From: Carboxylicivirga sp. M1479
Lineage (GTDB): Bacteria; Bacteroidota; Bacteroidia; Bacteroidales; Marinilabiliaceae
Length of the DNA stretch: 64,000 bases
Assembly: GCF_007097485.1 (NCBI RefSeq)
Contig: NZ_VKDE01000010.1
Coordinates: 1-64,000 of the forward strand
Reading direction: 5' to 3'
Shown: piece by piece, positions 25,082 to 34,167 of the stretch
How positions within the stretch are numbered: the first letter of the stretch is position 1
How the letters are laid out: the number at the start of each line of letters is the position of its first letter
The notes under the pieces: generated by a model
The model's input: the letters and a program-made list of their open reading frames with translations, nothing else
What the model was told of the DNA's origin: nothing
The model's database searches: none
Made by a program: the position numbers and the translations under genes

Positions 25082-26787
25082 AACCAATATATACAGAAAC
25101 CAACGACTGTAAAGATTGCTATAAGTGCATACGCGAGTGCCCAACAAAGGCAATTAAAGTGACTGACAACAGAGCCTCGGTCGTTGATTCTTTGTGCATT
25201 TATTGCGGACATTGTGTCGCCATTTGCCCAAGTAATGCGAAGAAAGTAAGAGATGGTATTTCACGAGCGAAACAGTTATTAAAAGAAAAGGAACAAGTTT
25301 ACGTATCCTTAGCCCCATCGTTTACCGCTGAATACGGTAATCAATCCAAAGGATTATTAAATGCGATACAGCAACTTGGTTTTACGGCTATTTCTGAAAC
25401 TGCCCTTGGTGCCCAAGAAGTTTCTAAACAAGTTAGTAACTACCTAAAGATTCGTCAAACAGGCGTATATATTTCATCGGCATGCCCTGTGGTGGTTGAA
25501 TTAATACGCAAGTATTATCCCGAGCACACCATGGCCATTACTCCTTATATGTCGCCAATGCTAACTCATGGTCGTATGCTAAAACATTGGTATGGCGATA
25601 ACATTGGCGTTGTATTTATTGGCCCTTGCATCGGAAAAAAATGCGAAGCCGATGACTCCGATTTAATTGATGTATCCTTAACCTTTAAGGAGTTAAACGA
25701 TTGGTTGGAATCAGAAAACATTCAAATAAACAACAACTCAAGTAGCGATGTGAACTTTCAACCCTATCAAGCCAAAGAAGGAGTTATCTATCCCTTGGAT
25801 GGTGGCATGGTAGAAACCATTAAACAAGAAAACAACAGCGGCGAAAGTACTTTTATGAGTTTTACGGGACAAAACATGGTACGAAACGCCCTCAACAACA
25901 TCGACCAGTTAGGCAAGGATGCCCCATTATTTCTTGAACTATTAGCTTGTGAAACAGGCTGTTTAAATGGGCCTGGCATGAGTTGTAACTCTAACATTGC
26001 CAGCAAGCATTTAAACATTCAGTGCAATTACACTCAACGCCAAAGTTGCTCATCCAACACCATTCTTGAGGAACCTAGCTATAATATTGAACGTGACTTT
26101 TTCAACATCGAAACAGTTGAAAGCAAACAGTTTAAAGCCGACGAAATAAAATCGGCATTGCAAAGCATTGGTAAAAACAATGTTAGCGATGAGTTAAACT
26201 GTAGTGGCTGCGGTTACGATACTTGTCGTGATTTTGCGCTTGCCCTGCTTAATGGTAATGCCGAAACTGCGATGTGCGTATCATACATGCGAATGGTAGC
26301 ACACCACAAGGCAACCATTTTGCTTCAGAAAATTCCATCGGGGGTGGTTATTATCGATGACAATTACAAAGTACTGGAGATGAATGCCAACTTTGCCCGT
26401 TTATTGGGAACCGAAACTGAAATGTGTTACGAAGCCAATCCAGGCATGCGCGGTGCTGATTTAGACAAGTTAGGTTCATTCACAAAGCTATTTCGAACAG
26501 CGCTTTTAACGGGCAAGGAATATTACGACTTACCAGTTGTGGAAAATGATAAAAGCCTGCAGCTCTCCATATTTAATATTCAAAAGCACAAGTTGGTTAC
26601 AGGAATCATACAAAGTGCCCAACAACCTGAATTCAGAAAAGAAATAATAGAGAAAAGAACACGAGAGGTAATCAACAAAAACATGGAGACGGTACAAAAA
26701 ATCGCTTTCCTGCTGGGAGAAAATGCCTCCTACACCGATTCACTATTGAACTCTATTTTAGACTCGCAAAACCAGGATAATGCATAA
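25072..26787 (+). CDS. Sensory-type [FeFe]-hydrogenase with PAS domain (HydS-like)
   Basis: A 571-residue protein. Two 4Fe-4S clusters lie at the N-terminus (Cys13/16/19/23 and Cys42/45/48/52). The H-cluster domain follows (about 75-310) with motif L1 as SSACPV (Ala137-Cys138), L2 as GPCIGKK (Cys186) and L3 as LLACETGCLNG (Cys293, Cys297). Next is an extra Cys cluster (Cys377/380/385/402), then a PAS domain (about 415-520). The catalytic proton-relay Cys of L1 is replaced by Ala, while the four H-cluster ligands are kept. This combination is known for the putative sensory group C enzymes, which have low activity. It overlaps the SpoIIE phosphatase gene by 8 bp. Inferred: it senses H2 or redox state and signals through the phosphatase. 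Confidence 0.9.
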   Translation: MHLKPIYTETNDCKDCYKCIRECPTKAIKVTDNRASVVDSLCIYCGHCVAICPSNAKKVRDGISRAKQLLKEKEQVYVSLAPSFTAEYGNQSKGLLNAIQQLGFTAISETALGAQEVSKQVSNYLKIRQTGVYISSACPVVVELIRKYYPEHTMAITPYMSPMLTHGRMLKHWYGDNIGVVFIGPCIGKKCEADDSDLIDVSLTFKELNDWLESENIQINNNSSSDVNFQPYQAKEGVIYPLDGGMVETIKQENNSGESTFMSFTGQNMVRNALNNIDQLGKDAPLFLELLACETGCLNGPGMSCNSNIASKHLNIQCNYTQRQSCSSNTILEEPSYNIERDFFNIETVESKQFKADEIKSALQSIGKNNVSDELNCSGCGYDTCRDFALALLNGNAETAMCVSYMRMVAHHKATILLQKIPSGVVIIDDNYKVLEMNANFARLLGTETEMCYEANPGMRGADLDKLGSFTKLFRTALLTGKEYYDLPVVENDKSLQLSIFNIQKHKLVTGIIQSAQQPEFRKEIIEKRTREVINKNMETVQKIAFLLGENASYTDSLLNSILDSQNQDNA

Positions 26788-27967
26788 CAAGCATTTTAAC
26801 ATAGAGGCTGAACTATGCCAAGAAAGAAAGGCACATCAGAATGTTTGTGGAGATGCATGTGAATCACGCAAATTAAAGGAGGAAGACCGCCTTATCACGG
26901 TTTTATCAGACGGCTTAGGATCAGGCGTAAAGGCTAACATATTAGCTACCATGACAACCAGCATGGCCTTGCAATTTACTGCTAAGAACGATCCTCTGGA
27001 GCGCACCTCTGAGTTTATTATGAAAACACTGCCTGTGGATTCAAAACGCCAGATAAGCTACTCCACTTTTAGCATTATTGACATCAACTGCTTTGGCGAT
27101 GCCAGTATCGTGGAGTATGACAATCCTCCTGTGTTAATTTATCGCGAGGGACAGTTTATTAAGTTGGATCAACAAGCAAAAACAATTAGTCGGCCCGATT
27201 CATTAGCTGCTAAGGTTTTGTATTCGCATATTAAATTACAAAAAGAAGACCGCATTATAATGCTCAGCGATGGCATTACTCAATCGGGAATGGGTAAAAT
27301 ACAAACCCCTTTTGGCTGGGGAACAGATGGTTTGCAATTATTCATACAACAAACCATTAAGAATAACCAGCATATTTCGGCGCGCCAACTGGCACGTAAA
27401 ATAATGCAGCGTGCTAAAGCTAATGATGCCGATCAGTTTAAAGATGATGCCACTTGTCAGGTTATTTACTGTCGTGAGCCCCGAAAACTCATCATGGCGT
27501 CGGGACCTCCTTATTACAAGCACTGCGACAGCATGCTGGCAGAGCGCATTGACTCCTTTGATGGTCGAAAAATCATATGCGGCGGCACAACTTCTAAAAT
27601 TATTAGCCGTGAGCTAAATCGACAAATTAGCATTGAACTGGACAACTACCAACCCGAGCTGCCACCAGTAGGCAACATGGAAGGCGTTGACTTAATAACC
27701 GAAGGTATACTCACGCTCGGTAAAGTATCATCCATATTAGAAGAGCTTACCAGCAACACCATTAAAGCAAGCGGCCCTGCTGAAAGCATGGTAAAAATGC
27801 TATTGGACAGCGACTCGATACTCATTTTAGCGGGCACACAAATTAATAATGCCCATCAGGATCCTAATCTTCCAGTTGAGTTAGAGATAAGACGAAACAT
27901 CATTAAAAAGATAGCATCCATACTCGAATATAAGTTTTTAAAAAACATTGAAATAGAATATTTATAA
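26780..27967 (+). CDS. SpoIIE/PP2C-type phosphatase of the hydrogenase operon
   Basis: A 395-residue cytoplasmic protein. The N-terminal 235 residues form a PP2C/SpoIIE domain with metal-binding motifs LSDGLGSGVKAN (about 39-50), DNPPVLIYREGQ and LSDGITQSG (about 162-170), and a DDATCQVIYC end. The C-terminal 160 residues carry repeated conserved-looking motifs (ICGGTTSKIISREL, GVDLITEGILTL, ILAGTQINNAHQDPNLP) that I do not match to a named domain. The start overlaps the sensory hydrogenase stop, implying coupling. Known: SpoIIE-type phosphatases dephosphorylate serine on anti-sigma antagonists. Inferred: it relays the hydrogenase signal; the target is unknown and no anti-sigma gene lies nearby. 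Confidence 0.88.
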   Translation: MHNKHFNIEAELCQERKAHQNVCGDACESRKLKEEDRLITVLSDGLGSGVKANILATMTTSMALQFTAKNDPLERTSEFIMKTLPVDSKRQISYSTFSIIDINCFGDASIVEYDNPPVLIYREGQFIKLDQQAKTISRPDSLAAKVLYSHIKLQKEDRIIMLSDGITQSGMGKIQTPFGWGTDGLQLFIQQTIKNNQHISARQLARKIMQRAKANDADQFKDDATCQVIYCREPRKLIMASGPPYYKHCDSMLAERIDSFDGRKIICGGTTSKIISRELNRQISIELDNYQPELPPVGNMEGVDLITEGILTLGKVSSILEELTSNTIKASGPAESMVKMLLDSDSILILAGTQINNAHQDPNLPVELEIRRNIIKKIASILEYKFLKNIEIEYL

Positions 27968-27980
27968 GCCTTAGCCAACT

Positions 27981-28250
27981 ATGATAACATCAATAAAATA
28001 TAAGGTGCAAATATGCTGCGGAACCATGTGCTACATCATGGGAGGTGCTGAGCTACACTTGCTAAACGAGAGTTTGCCGTCATCATTAAAAAACAAAGTG
28101 AGCGTTGAAGGCATTCCTTGCTTTGGCAAATGCGACAAACATGAAAAGTCGCACCCCTGTGTGCTGATCAATGGCCAAGTACTTAACAATGCATCAACTC
28201 AAAAAATAGTAAACCACCTACTAACTATCGAACAAAATGACCTATTATAA
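27981..28250 (+). CDS. Thioredoxin-fold [2Fe-2S] ferredoxin, second copy
   Basis: An 89-residue protein with the NuoE-like signature CCGTMCYIMGGAEL (Cys11, Cys12, Cys16) and a second Cys pair in GIPCFGKCDKHEK, followed by PCVLINGQV. It differs clearly from the copy at 24815. Its stop overlaps the start of the catalytic hydrogenase gene by 14 bp, so it is likely the dedicated electron-transfer partner of that enzyme. The reaction partner (NADH, ferredoxin) cannot be told from the sequence. Confidence 0.8.
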   Translation: MITSIKYKVQICCGTMCYIMGGAELHLLNESLPSSLKNKVSVEGIPCFGKCDKHEKSHPCVLINGQVLNNASTQKIVNHLLTIEQNDLL

Positions 28251-29694
28251 TAATGCAGTTATAACCAAACGAGAGCTCCTTGTCCGCTTGATACAACAAT
28301 TGGATAACGATACTTTACTGGAGAAAATTGACCGCATTCCGCTTGAAATGCGTCCTCGCACCAATTCGCCCATTCGCTGTTGTGTGCATAAAGACCGAGC
28401 GGTAATAAAATACAAAATAATGGCTCTTTTGGGTTTTAACATTGCCGATGAAACAGATGAATTGGCACCCTTAAGAGATTATGCCGAGCAAGCTTTAAAA
28501 GGCTATACGCAAAATGGCAACTTCTTAACCGTTGTGGATGAAGCATGCAGCTCGTGCGTACAGGTTAATTACACCGTTAGTAACCTTTGCCAGGGGTGTG
28601 AGGGACGACCATGTCAGGTTAACTGTCCCAAAGATGCTATTATGGTAATTAATGGCAAAGCCAATATTGACCACCAGAAATGTGTGAACTGTGGCATTTG
28701 CCAAAAAGCATGTCCGTTTCACGCCATTGCCTACTTGCCTGTTCCTTGTGAGGAATCATGCCCAGTTAAGGCCATCCGAAAAAATGCCGATGGAATTGAA
28801 GAAATCGATTTTGATAAATGCATCCATTGTGGCAAGTGCATGACGGCTTGTCCTTTTGGCGCCATCTCTGAAAAATCACAGGTATTAAACCTCTATTACA
28901 ACATAAAGCATCAATCGGAGAAAACAGTAGCCATGGTAGCGCCGGCCATACTCAGTCAATTTAAAGCCAGTTCATCGCAAATACTTAACAGCATAAAAGC
29001 CATCGGTTTTGATGAAGTAATAGAAGTGGCTGAAGGCGCCAACATGACCACCGACCATGAGACACAAGAATTGTTAGAACGATTGGACAAGGGTGCTTCT
29101 TTTATGACCACCTCGTGCTGCCCATCTTACATCCAATTTACCGAAAAACATGCTCCCGAGTTAAAACCTTTTGTGAGCGATACGCCATCGCCAATGGCGT
29201 ATACTGCGCAATTGGCGAAGGATCGTTTTCCAAATTACAAAGCTGTATTTATTGGCCCTTGCTTAGCCAAACGCTCAGAAGCCTATACCAATGAAAATAT
29301 TGATTACGTTATCACTACCGAAGAGCTTGGAGCTATGTTTGCGGCACTAAAAATTGATCTGGTTAAAACCGACATTACACAAGATCTTGATCCAGTAGTG
29401 CGCCCCGAAAGTAGAGCTTATGCGGCGGTTGGTGGTGTTACCAATGCTATTAAAACTGTTTTATCCAATGATCATCAGTTAAAAACAGAATTGATTGATG
29501 GCATTGACAAAAAGAGCATTCGTTTGCTTAAAACCTTAGCTAAGAAAAACGTAAGCGAGGCGGCATTTTACGAAGTTATGGCTTGTGATGGAGGCTGCAT
29601 CAATGGCCCTGTTAACGTAGCTCCTTTAAAAGTTAGCCAAAACAAACTTAAAAAAGCTATTCAGGAGATTCAGCCTGAAGAAGCTGTGATTTGA
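28237..29694 (+). CDS. [FeFe]-hydrogenase, catalytic type
   Basis: A 485-residue cytoplasmic enzyme. A Cys-rich N-terminal region (Cys48, Cys49, Cys104, Cys107) precedes ferredoxin-like clusters (CQGCEGRPCQVNCP at 118-131, CVNCGICQKACP at 149-160, CEESCP at 171-176, CIHCGKCMTACP at 195-206). The H-cluster domain has an intact L1 TTSCCPSY (Cys294, Cys295), L2 IGPCLAKRSE (Cys342) and L3 YEVMACDGGCINGP (Cys450, Cys454). Keeping both L1 cysteines implies proton relay and real H2 turnover, unlike the sensory homologue at 25072. The architecture fits the ferredoxin-linked group B type. It is the last gene of the operon, with a terminator about 80 bp downstream. Maturation enzymes must be encoded elsewhere. 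Confidence 0.93.
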   Translation: MTYYNNAVITKRELLVRLIQQLDNDTLLEKIDRIPLEMRPRTNSPIRCCVHKDRAVIKYKIMALLGFNIADETDELAPLRDYAEQALKGYTQNGNFLTVVDEACSSCVQVNYTVSNLCQGCEGRPCQVNCPKDAIMVINGKANIDHQKCVNCGICQKACPFHAIAYLPVPCEESCPVKAIRKNADGIEEIDFDKCIHCGKCMTACPFGAISEKSQVLNLYYNIKHQSEKTVAMVAPAILSQFKASSSQILNSIKAIGFDEVIEVAEGANMTTDHETQELLERLDKGASFMTTSCCPSYIQFTEKHAPELKPFVSDTPSPMAYTAQLAKDRFPNYKAVFIGPCLAKRSEAYTNENIDYVITTEELGAMFAALKIDLVKTDITQDLDPVVRPESRAYAAVGGVTNAIKTVLSNDHQLKTELIDGIDKKSIRLLKTLAKKNVSEAAFYEVMACDGGCINGPVNVAPLKVSQNKLKKAIQEIQPEEAVI

Positions 29695-29775
29695 TAGAGT
29701 CGTAGATGAATAGCCATTGCTAACGAGCAATAGTAGCGCCATTCATTTATTTTTATACATTCCTTTTGGTTATAA

Positions 29776-29815
29776 GCCCGTTCGGATTCCACATGCCGGA
29801 CGGGTTTATTTTTTT
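29776..29815 (+). terminator. Terminator of the hydrogenase operon
   Basis: A stem of CCCGTTCGG (29777-29785) and CCGGACGGG (29796-29804) with one wobble pair is followed by TTTATTTTTTTG. A second small stem (ATTGCT/AGCAAT, about 29715-29730) lies upstream. Confidence 0.85.
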
Positions 29816-29929
29816 GTTTCATCCGCAAATTATGGTAATGGTTCTATGGCGTCATTAAATTTAAAGTGACTACATACATCAGGAGTAACACCTCCCACAG
29901 CAAACACATTTAAGAAATTGTTTTCACAA

Positions 29930-30116
29930 CTCAAGCCGTTGAGGCTTCCCCTTTTTGCCTCCAGCTCAAAAAGAGGAGAAAAAAGCCGCCGACTGAAACA
30001 CTCGTTTACCCATTATGTCAACGCTACAGGAAAAATTTAATGAATTACAGCTTGGTATCAAATTTTTCTTCCCTTCGCTTATGCCAATGGGCCCCAAACT
30101 ACGTTGTTTATGTCGG
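29930..30116. repeat. Dispersed repeat, copy C
   Basis: The same family as 4727 and 5106. Shared blocks include ACTCGTTTACCCA, AACGCTACAGGAAAAATTTAA, CAAATTTTTCTTCCC and the end AAACTACGTTGTTTATGTCGG. It is more diverged from A and B than they are from each other. It sits between the hydrogenase terminator and a convergent gene, and is non-coding. Confidence 0.65.
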
Positions 30117-30163
30117 TAAGCTGAGAACAAACTACCACTAATATTTTTAATACGAATACTGTG

Positions 30164-30595
30164 CTACACTTCTTCGCCAGCCAACCATTTAAATATTTTG
30201 CCAAATGAAATTAACCAATTCTCTTTTTGAATGGCATCCAGCTCACCTTTATCAAGCCAAACACCTTTACAGTAGCCACAATGATCAATAATCACTTTCT
30301 TGTCACGTGGATGCACTACTTTCTGTAAGCGCTGATGTAGATTGCAGGATGGGCAGGCTAAAGGTTCAAATTGCTCTTTCTTTTTAGGAATATGTCGAAT
30401 CTCAACGAAGGTTGGCTCAATTACATTCTCAATTTGCGCCAACTCACCTTTATCAAACCAAGCACCTCCGCACGAAGGACATTTATCAATTTCTATACTA
30501 ACATTAACATCTTTGATGGAACTCACTTGTAATGGCGTTTCGCACCTTGGACAATTCATATTTCTTATTTTATAATTATGTGCTAAATCTTTCAT
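30164..30595 (-). CDS. Tandem zinc-ribbon (zf-TFIIB) protein
   Basis: A 143-residue protein with two zinc-ribbon units. The first is MNCPRCETPL to CPSCGGAWFDKGEL (Cys15/18 and Cys38/41). The second is LACPSCNLHQ to CGYCKGVWLDKGEL (Cys80/83 and Cys106/109). The WFDKGEL/WLDKGEL endings are the signature of the zf-TFIIB family in bacteria. Function is unknown, perhaps nucleic-acid or protein binding. The start may be at 30595 or at the internal ATG at 30556, just before the first Cys pair. It lies about 55 bp downstream of the NtrC-type regulator on the same strand. Confidence 0.85.
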   Translation of the reverse strand: MKDLAHNYKIRNMNCPRCETPLQVSSIKDVNVSIEIDKCPSCGGAWFDKGELAQIENVIEPTFVEIRHIPKKKEQFEPLACPSCNLHQRLQKVVHPRDKKVIIDHCGYCKGVWLDKGELDAIQKENWLISFGKIFKWLAGEEV

Positions 30596-30650
30596 TGTAC
30601 TAGTTCTTAGTCAGACTTCCACTATATTTCTCATTCAGATAAATACAAAC

Positions 30651-32033
30651 TTATTCTTCGATCCCTTTTACAATGCCAATTCCAAACTTTTTAATCTTAC
30701 GTTTCAAAGCATCTCGACTGATCCCCAATAAAACAGCTGCTTTCGTCTGGTTAAGATCCGTCTTTTTCAAAGCCTCCTCAATCAATTGCTGCTCATGCTC
30801 TTCAATATTTAAACTACCATTTGACGATGGCACAACAGTTCCCTCTCCACGCAATGGAAAATCCTCAGGCTGCAAAGTATTATTCTCCGATAATATCATC
30901 GCCCTTTCTACCATGTTACGTAACTCACGCACATTCCCAGGAAATTTGTAGGCAGACAGCTTTTTCACAAGCGCTTCCGAGATATTGGGCACTGACTTAC
31001 GCTTTTTCAGAGCAATACTTTTAACAAAGTGATTTAGAAGTGGTAGAATATCCTCTGGGCGCTCACGCAAAGGTGGGATGTTTATTTCTATGGTGTTAAT
31101 CCGATGAAACAGATCAATGCGAAATTGTTTCTCACCTATTAACTCTTCAATGTTTTTATTGGTGGCTGAAATAATACGCACATCAACCGGAATTTCTTTG
31201 TTGCTCCCCACTCGTTTTATCTGATTCTCTTCAATAGCTCTTAGCAGCTTAGCTTGTAAGGCATATGGCATATCGGCAATCTCATCTAAAAACAAAGTAC
31301 CCTTATTGGCCATTTCAAAGTAACCTTTCTTCTCGTCGCGCGCATCGGTAAAGGCTCCTTTTACATGGCCAAAAAACTCACTTTCGAGCAAAGACTCGGG
31401 AATTGCAGAACTATTAACAGGGGCAAACACTTGCTTTTTTCGTGGGCTGCCAAAATGTATTATGCGCGAAATAATTTCTTTACCAGTGCCGTTTTCGCCC
31501 GTTACCAATACATTAACATCACCATCTTCAGCAGCTTTAAGAGCCATTTTTAAAACATTCTTAATTTGCGGACTATCACCCACAAAATCTTTCTCTATCA
31601 TCCCCTCCAACTCCTTGGAAACAAGTGCACGTTGATTTTCAGCTTTTTCTAACTTCGACTGCATCAACAAAAACTTTTCGGTGCGCTCAATGGCCAACTG
31701 AATATCCATTATTTGAAATGGTTTGCGTATAAAATCAGACGCTCCCTGGCGCATAGCCTGAATAACCATATCCATATCACCATAACCACTAATCATGATA
31801 ATTTCTAAGTTTGGATATTCTTGCTTTACCTTTTCTAAAATATCCAGTCCGTTCATGCCTGGTAACATCACATCCAAAATTAGAACGCCTGGTTGCTTCT
31901 TTCTCAGCAATTCAAAGCCCTCGTTGGGTGTATTAGCGGTATAAACAGAAAACTTTCGTTTTTCAAGATGATATTTTAGTTTTTCAGTGATCCGTGATTC
32001 ATCATCAAGTATCAGCACTTTTAAATTATCCAT
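30651..32033 (-). CDS. NtrC-type response regulator (sigma-54 activator)
   Basis: A 460-residue regulator. The receiver has Asp10, Asp11 and phospho-acceptor Asp54 (LILDVMLPGMNG). The AAA+ domain has Walker A GENGTGKE (179-186), a GAFTDA loop (226-231) and GTLFLDEIADMP. A Fis-type helix-turn-helix lies at the C-terminus (NQTKAAVLLGISRDALKRKI). The loop reads GAFTDA instead of the usual GAFTGA, which contacts sigma-54; the variant occurs in some activators. It lies 10 bp downstream of its kinase on the same strand. The regulated promoter is not obvious. Repeated GTTTACAA motifs in the divergent region at 34168-34296 are candidates. Confidence 0.92.
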   Translation of the reverse strand: MDNLKVLILDDESRITEKLKYHLEKRKFSVYTANTPNEGFELLRKKQPGVLILDVMLPGMNGLDILEKVKQEYPNLEIIMISGYGDMDMVIQAMRQGASDFIRKPFQIMDIQLAIERTEKFLLMQSKLEKAENQRALVSKELEGMIEKDFVGDSPQIKNVLKMALKAAEDGDVNVLVTGENGTGKEIISRIIHFGSPRKKQVFAPVNSSAIPESLLESEFFGHVKGAFTDARDEKKGYFEMANKGTLFLDEIADMPYALQAKLLRAIEENQIKRVGSNKEIPVDVRIISATNKNIEELIGEKQFRIDLFHRINTIEINIPPLRERPEDILPLLNHFVKSIALKKRKSVPNISEALVKKLSAYKFPGNVRELRNMVERAMILSENNTLQPEDFPLRGEGTVVPSSNGSLNIEEHEQQLIEEALKKTDLNQTKAAVLLGISRDALKRKIKKFGIGIVKGIEE

Positions 32034-32043
32034 GTATTTGGCT

Positions 32044-34134
32044 CTATAATTTATCTGCTGGTGGCAAAAACACCAACATTGTTGTTCCTTTTTTTGGCTT
32101 GCTCTCTACTTCTATGCGTCCGCGCATTTCGTTAATTAAACGGTACGAAATGGATAAACCCAAGCCCGTACCTTTACCTAACTGTTTACTGGTAACAAAG
32201 GGAAGAAAAATGTCGGTCTTTCGATTGGGCGAAATTCCAACCCCGTTGTCTCTTATTTTCAAACACACTTCCTCGTTTAAAAAAGATGTTTCAATACTCA
32301 CTTTCATCTGCAGCATTTCATCGCTCTTCCGTTGTTCCTGTACAGCATCTCTGGCATTGGACAATAAATTATGAATTACCTGTTCTAATTTGTGCGGATT
32401 CCCCAACACACAAGGCAAATCATCAGACAAGGTACTGGTTAAAAGAATGTGATGATTGGCATATTGGCTTCCAATCATGGAAGTAGCTGCTCTTACACAA
32501 TCGCTTACATCAAACTCTTCTTCCACTTCGTCTTTTTGTCCGCTGCTAAAAATACGAATATGATCAACTATCTGACGCACCCTGATAATGTCTTCAAATA
32601 TTTCATCAACTGATTTTTGCAAAAACGGCTCATTTGGTTGTTCCTCGGCAAGCTCATACTTAATACTTTCAGCTGATAAAGAAATATTTTGCACAGGCTG
32701 GTTTATTTCATGTGCTATACCCGCTGCCAACTCTCCCAAAGAAGTTAAGCTACTTTGGTGCATAATTATCTGCTGTTGCTCTTCCTGCTTTTTTAAGGCG
32801 GCCGAAATGCGTTGCTCCAAATTCTTATTCTCTTCCCCTTTTAAGTAATAGCGATAGTAAATAATAAACACAAGCAGCGCCATAATAACAATGGTAAAAC
32901 CGAAGGACAAGCGCCAACGAACAAGGTTTTCTTTGTCAAGTTCAAGCAGGTAATTCTTATTTTTTGTTTGCAGAATTTCATTCTCACGTTGTTTCTCTTC
33001 CAAAGCCTGAAGCGCAAGAGCATCAACAAAATTCGCAATATTCTCCTCCATTACCATAGCCTCTGACAAGTCAGAGTGCATAATGCGGTATTCATAGGCC
33101 TTAACAAAATTGCCTTGTGCCTCGTAAGCCTCAGACATAACCAGATAATTATCTCGTAACAAATCATTGGCATCAACCTCTTTGGCTAATCGGATGCTCT
33201 TCTTATAACTTCTAATAGCCGTTTTGTGCTTATTTTGCTTGGCATCAATCATACCAATTCGCATCAGGCTCATCGCTGCTTCCCAATGATCATTTTGCTC
33301 TATCTGCATCTTCAAAGCATCCTGATAAAAAGCATACGAACGTTTTAAATCCCCCTTAGAAAAATAGGCATTGGCTATGTTACTTAATAAAATAGAAGTA
33401 CTACGCTGATCGCCACGTTCCTCTAACATATGCTGCATGCGGGTAAAATAGATTAATGCCGTATCAAACTCCTTTTGATAAAACCAAATTTGTGCAATCT
33501 GATCCAACAAGCGAATAAGTTCTCCTTTCGAATCTGCTCCCTCCCCTTCTTCAATGATCTTCAGCGCCTTTTCATAAAACCTTAAGGCCTGCGGGTAATC
33601 AGCAATATTTTTGTAGACATCGGCCATGTTTTTATAAGTCTCAGCTACCTTATCCCAGTTCTGTTCCTTAATATATAGGTTTAATGAGCGCTTATAGTTT
33701 TTCAAGGCTTTTTCTGACTGACTAAGCCTGAAGTAGGTTGATGACAAGGTGGACATACTTTGATTATCGCCCATTGAACGATACTCAGATAATGATTTAC
33801 GATACGAATCAAGTAAACGCTCATAATCATTTACAAAATAGTACCCCATGCCTAAATTGTTATAGGCCTCTGCTTTACCTCGTTTATCATCAATTCTACT
33901 AGCCACTTGCAAAGCCTTCTCTCCATATTTGATTGCTCGCTGTGGGTCGGTGTAAATATGTGATTTTGATAAACGATTATAAATCTGAACTTGCTCCTTG
34001 GTAGAAGCATTGGGCAATTTCTTTAATAACTCTTCGCTGGTTTCGTCTTGTGCCCATAAACTGGGCATTATTAATAAACATATTAACAGGTTGAGTACTG
34101 AAAGGGCTTGTTTTATTGGAAGATTTGGAGACAT
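32044..34134 (-). CDS. TPR-containing sensor histidine kinase
   Basis: A 696-residue protein. A signal sequence or N-terminal helix (about 8-28) is followed by at least six TPR units (about 50-360), which would lie in the periplasm. One membrane helix follows (about 410-430), then a coiled coil (EENKNLEQRISAALKKQEEQQQ). The HisKA region carries the phospho-acceptor His475 in GELAAGIAHEINQPVQN. The HATPase domain has the N-box HNLLSNARDAV, KIRDNGVGIS and GTGLGLSISYRL. It is paired with the NtrC-type regulator 10 bp downstream. The periplasmic TPR sensor suggests that it detects a protein or peptide partner; the signal is unknown. Confidence 0.92.
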   Translation of the reverse strand: MSPNLPIKQALSVLNLLICLLIMPSLWAQDETSEELLKKLPNASTKEQVQIYNRLSKSHIYTDPQRAIKYGEKALQVASRIDDKRGKAEAYNNLGMGYYFVNDYERLLDSYRKSLSEYRSMGDNQSMSTLSSTYFRLSQSEKALKNYKRSLNLYIKEQNWDKVAETYKNMADVYKNIADYPQALRFYEKALKIIEEGEGADSKGELIRLLDQIAQIWFYQKEFDTALIYFTRMQHMLEERGDQRSTSILLSNIANAYFSKGDLKRSYAFYQDALKMQIEQNDHWEAAMSLMRIGMIDAKQNKHKTAIRSYKKSIRLAKEVDANDLLRDNYLVMSEAYEAQGNFVKAYEYRIMHSDLSEAMVMEENIANFVDALALQALEEKQRENEILQTKNKNYLLELDKENLVRWRLSFGFTIVIMALLVFIIYYRYYLKGEENKNLEQRISAALKKQEEQQQIIMHQSSLTSLGELAAGIAHEINQPVQNISLSAESIKYELAEEQPNEPFLQKSVDEIFEDIIRVRQIVDHIRIFSSGQKDEVEEEFDVSDCVRAATSMIGSQYANHHILLTSTLSDDLPCVLGNPHKLEQVIHNLLSNARDAVQEQRKSDEMLQMKVSIETSFLNEEVCLKIRDNGVGISPNRKTDIFLPFVTSKQLGKGTGLGLSISYRLINEMRGRIEVESKPKKGTTMLVFLPPADKL

Positions 34135-34167
34135 ACTTCAAAGATTGTTGCTTAAAAGTAGGAAACA

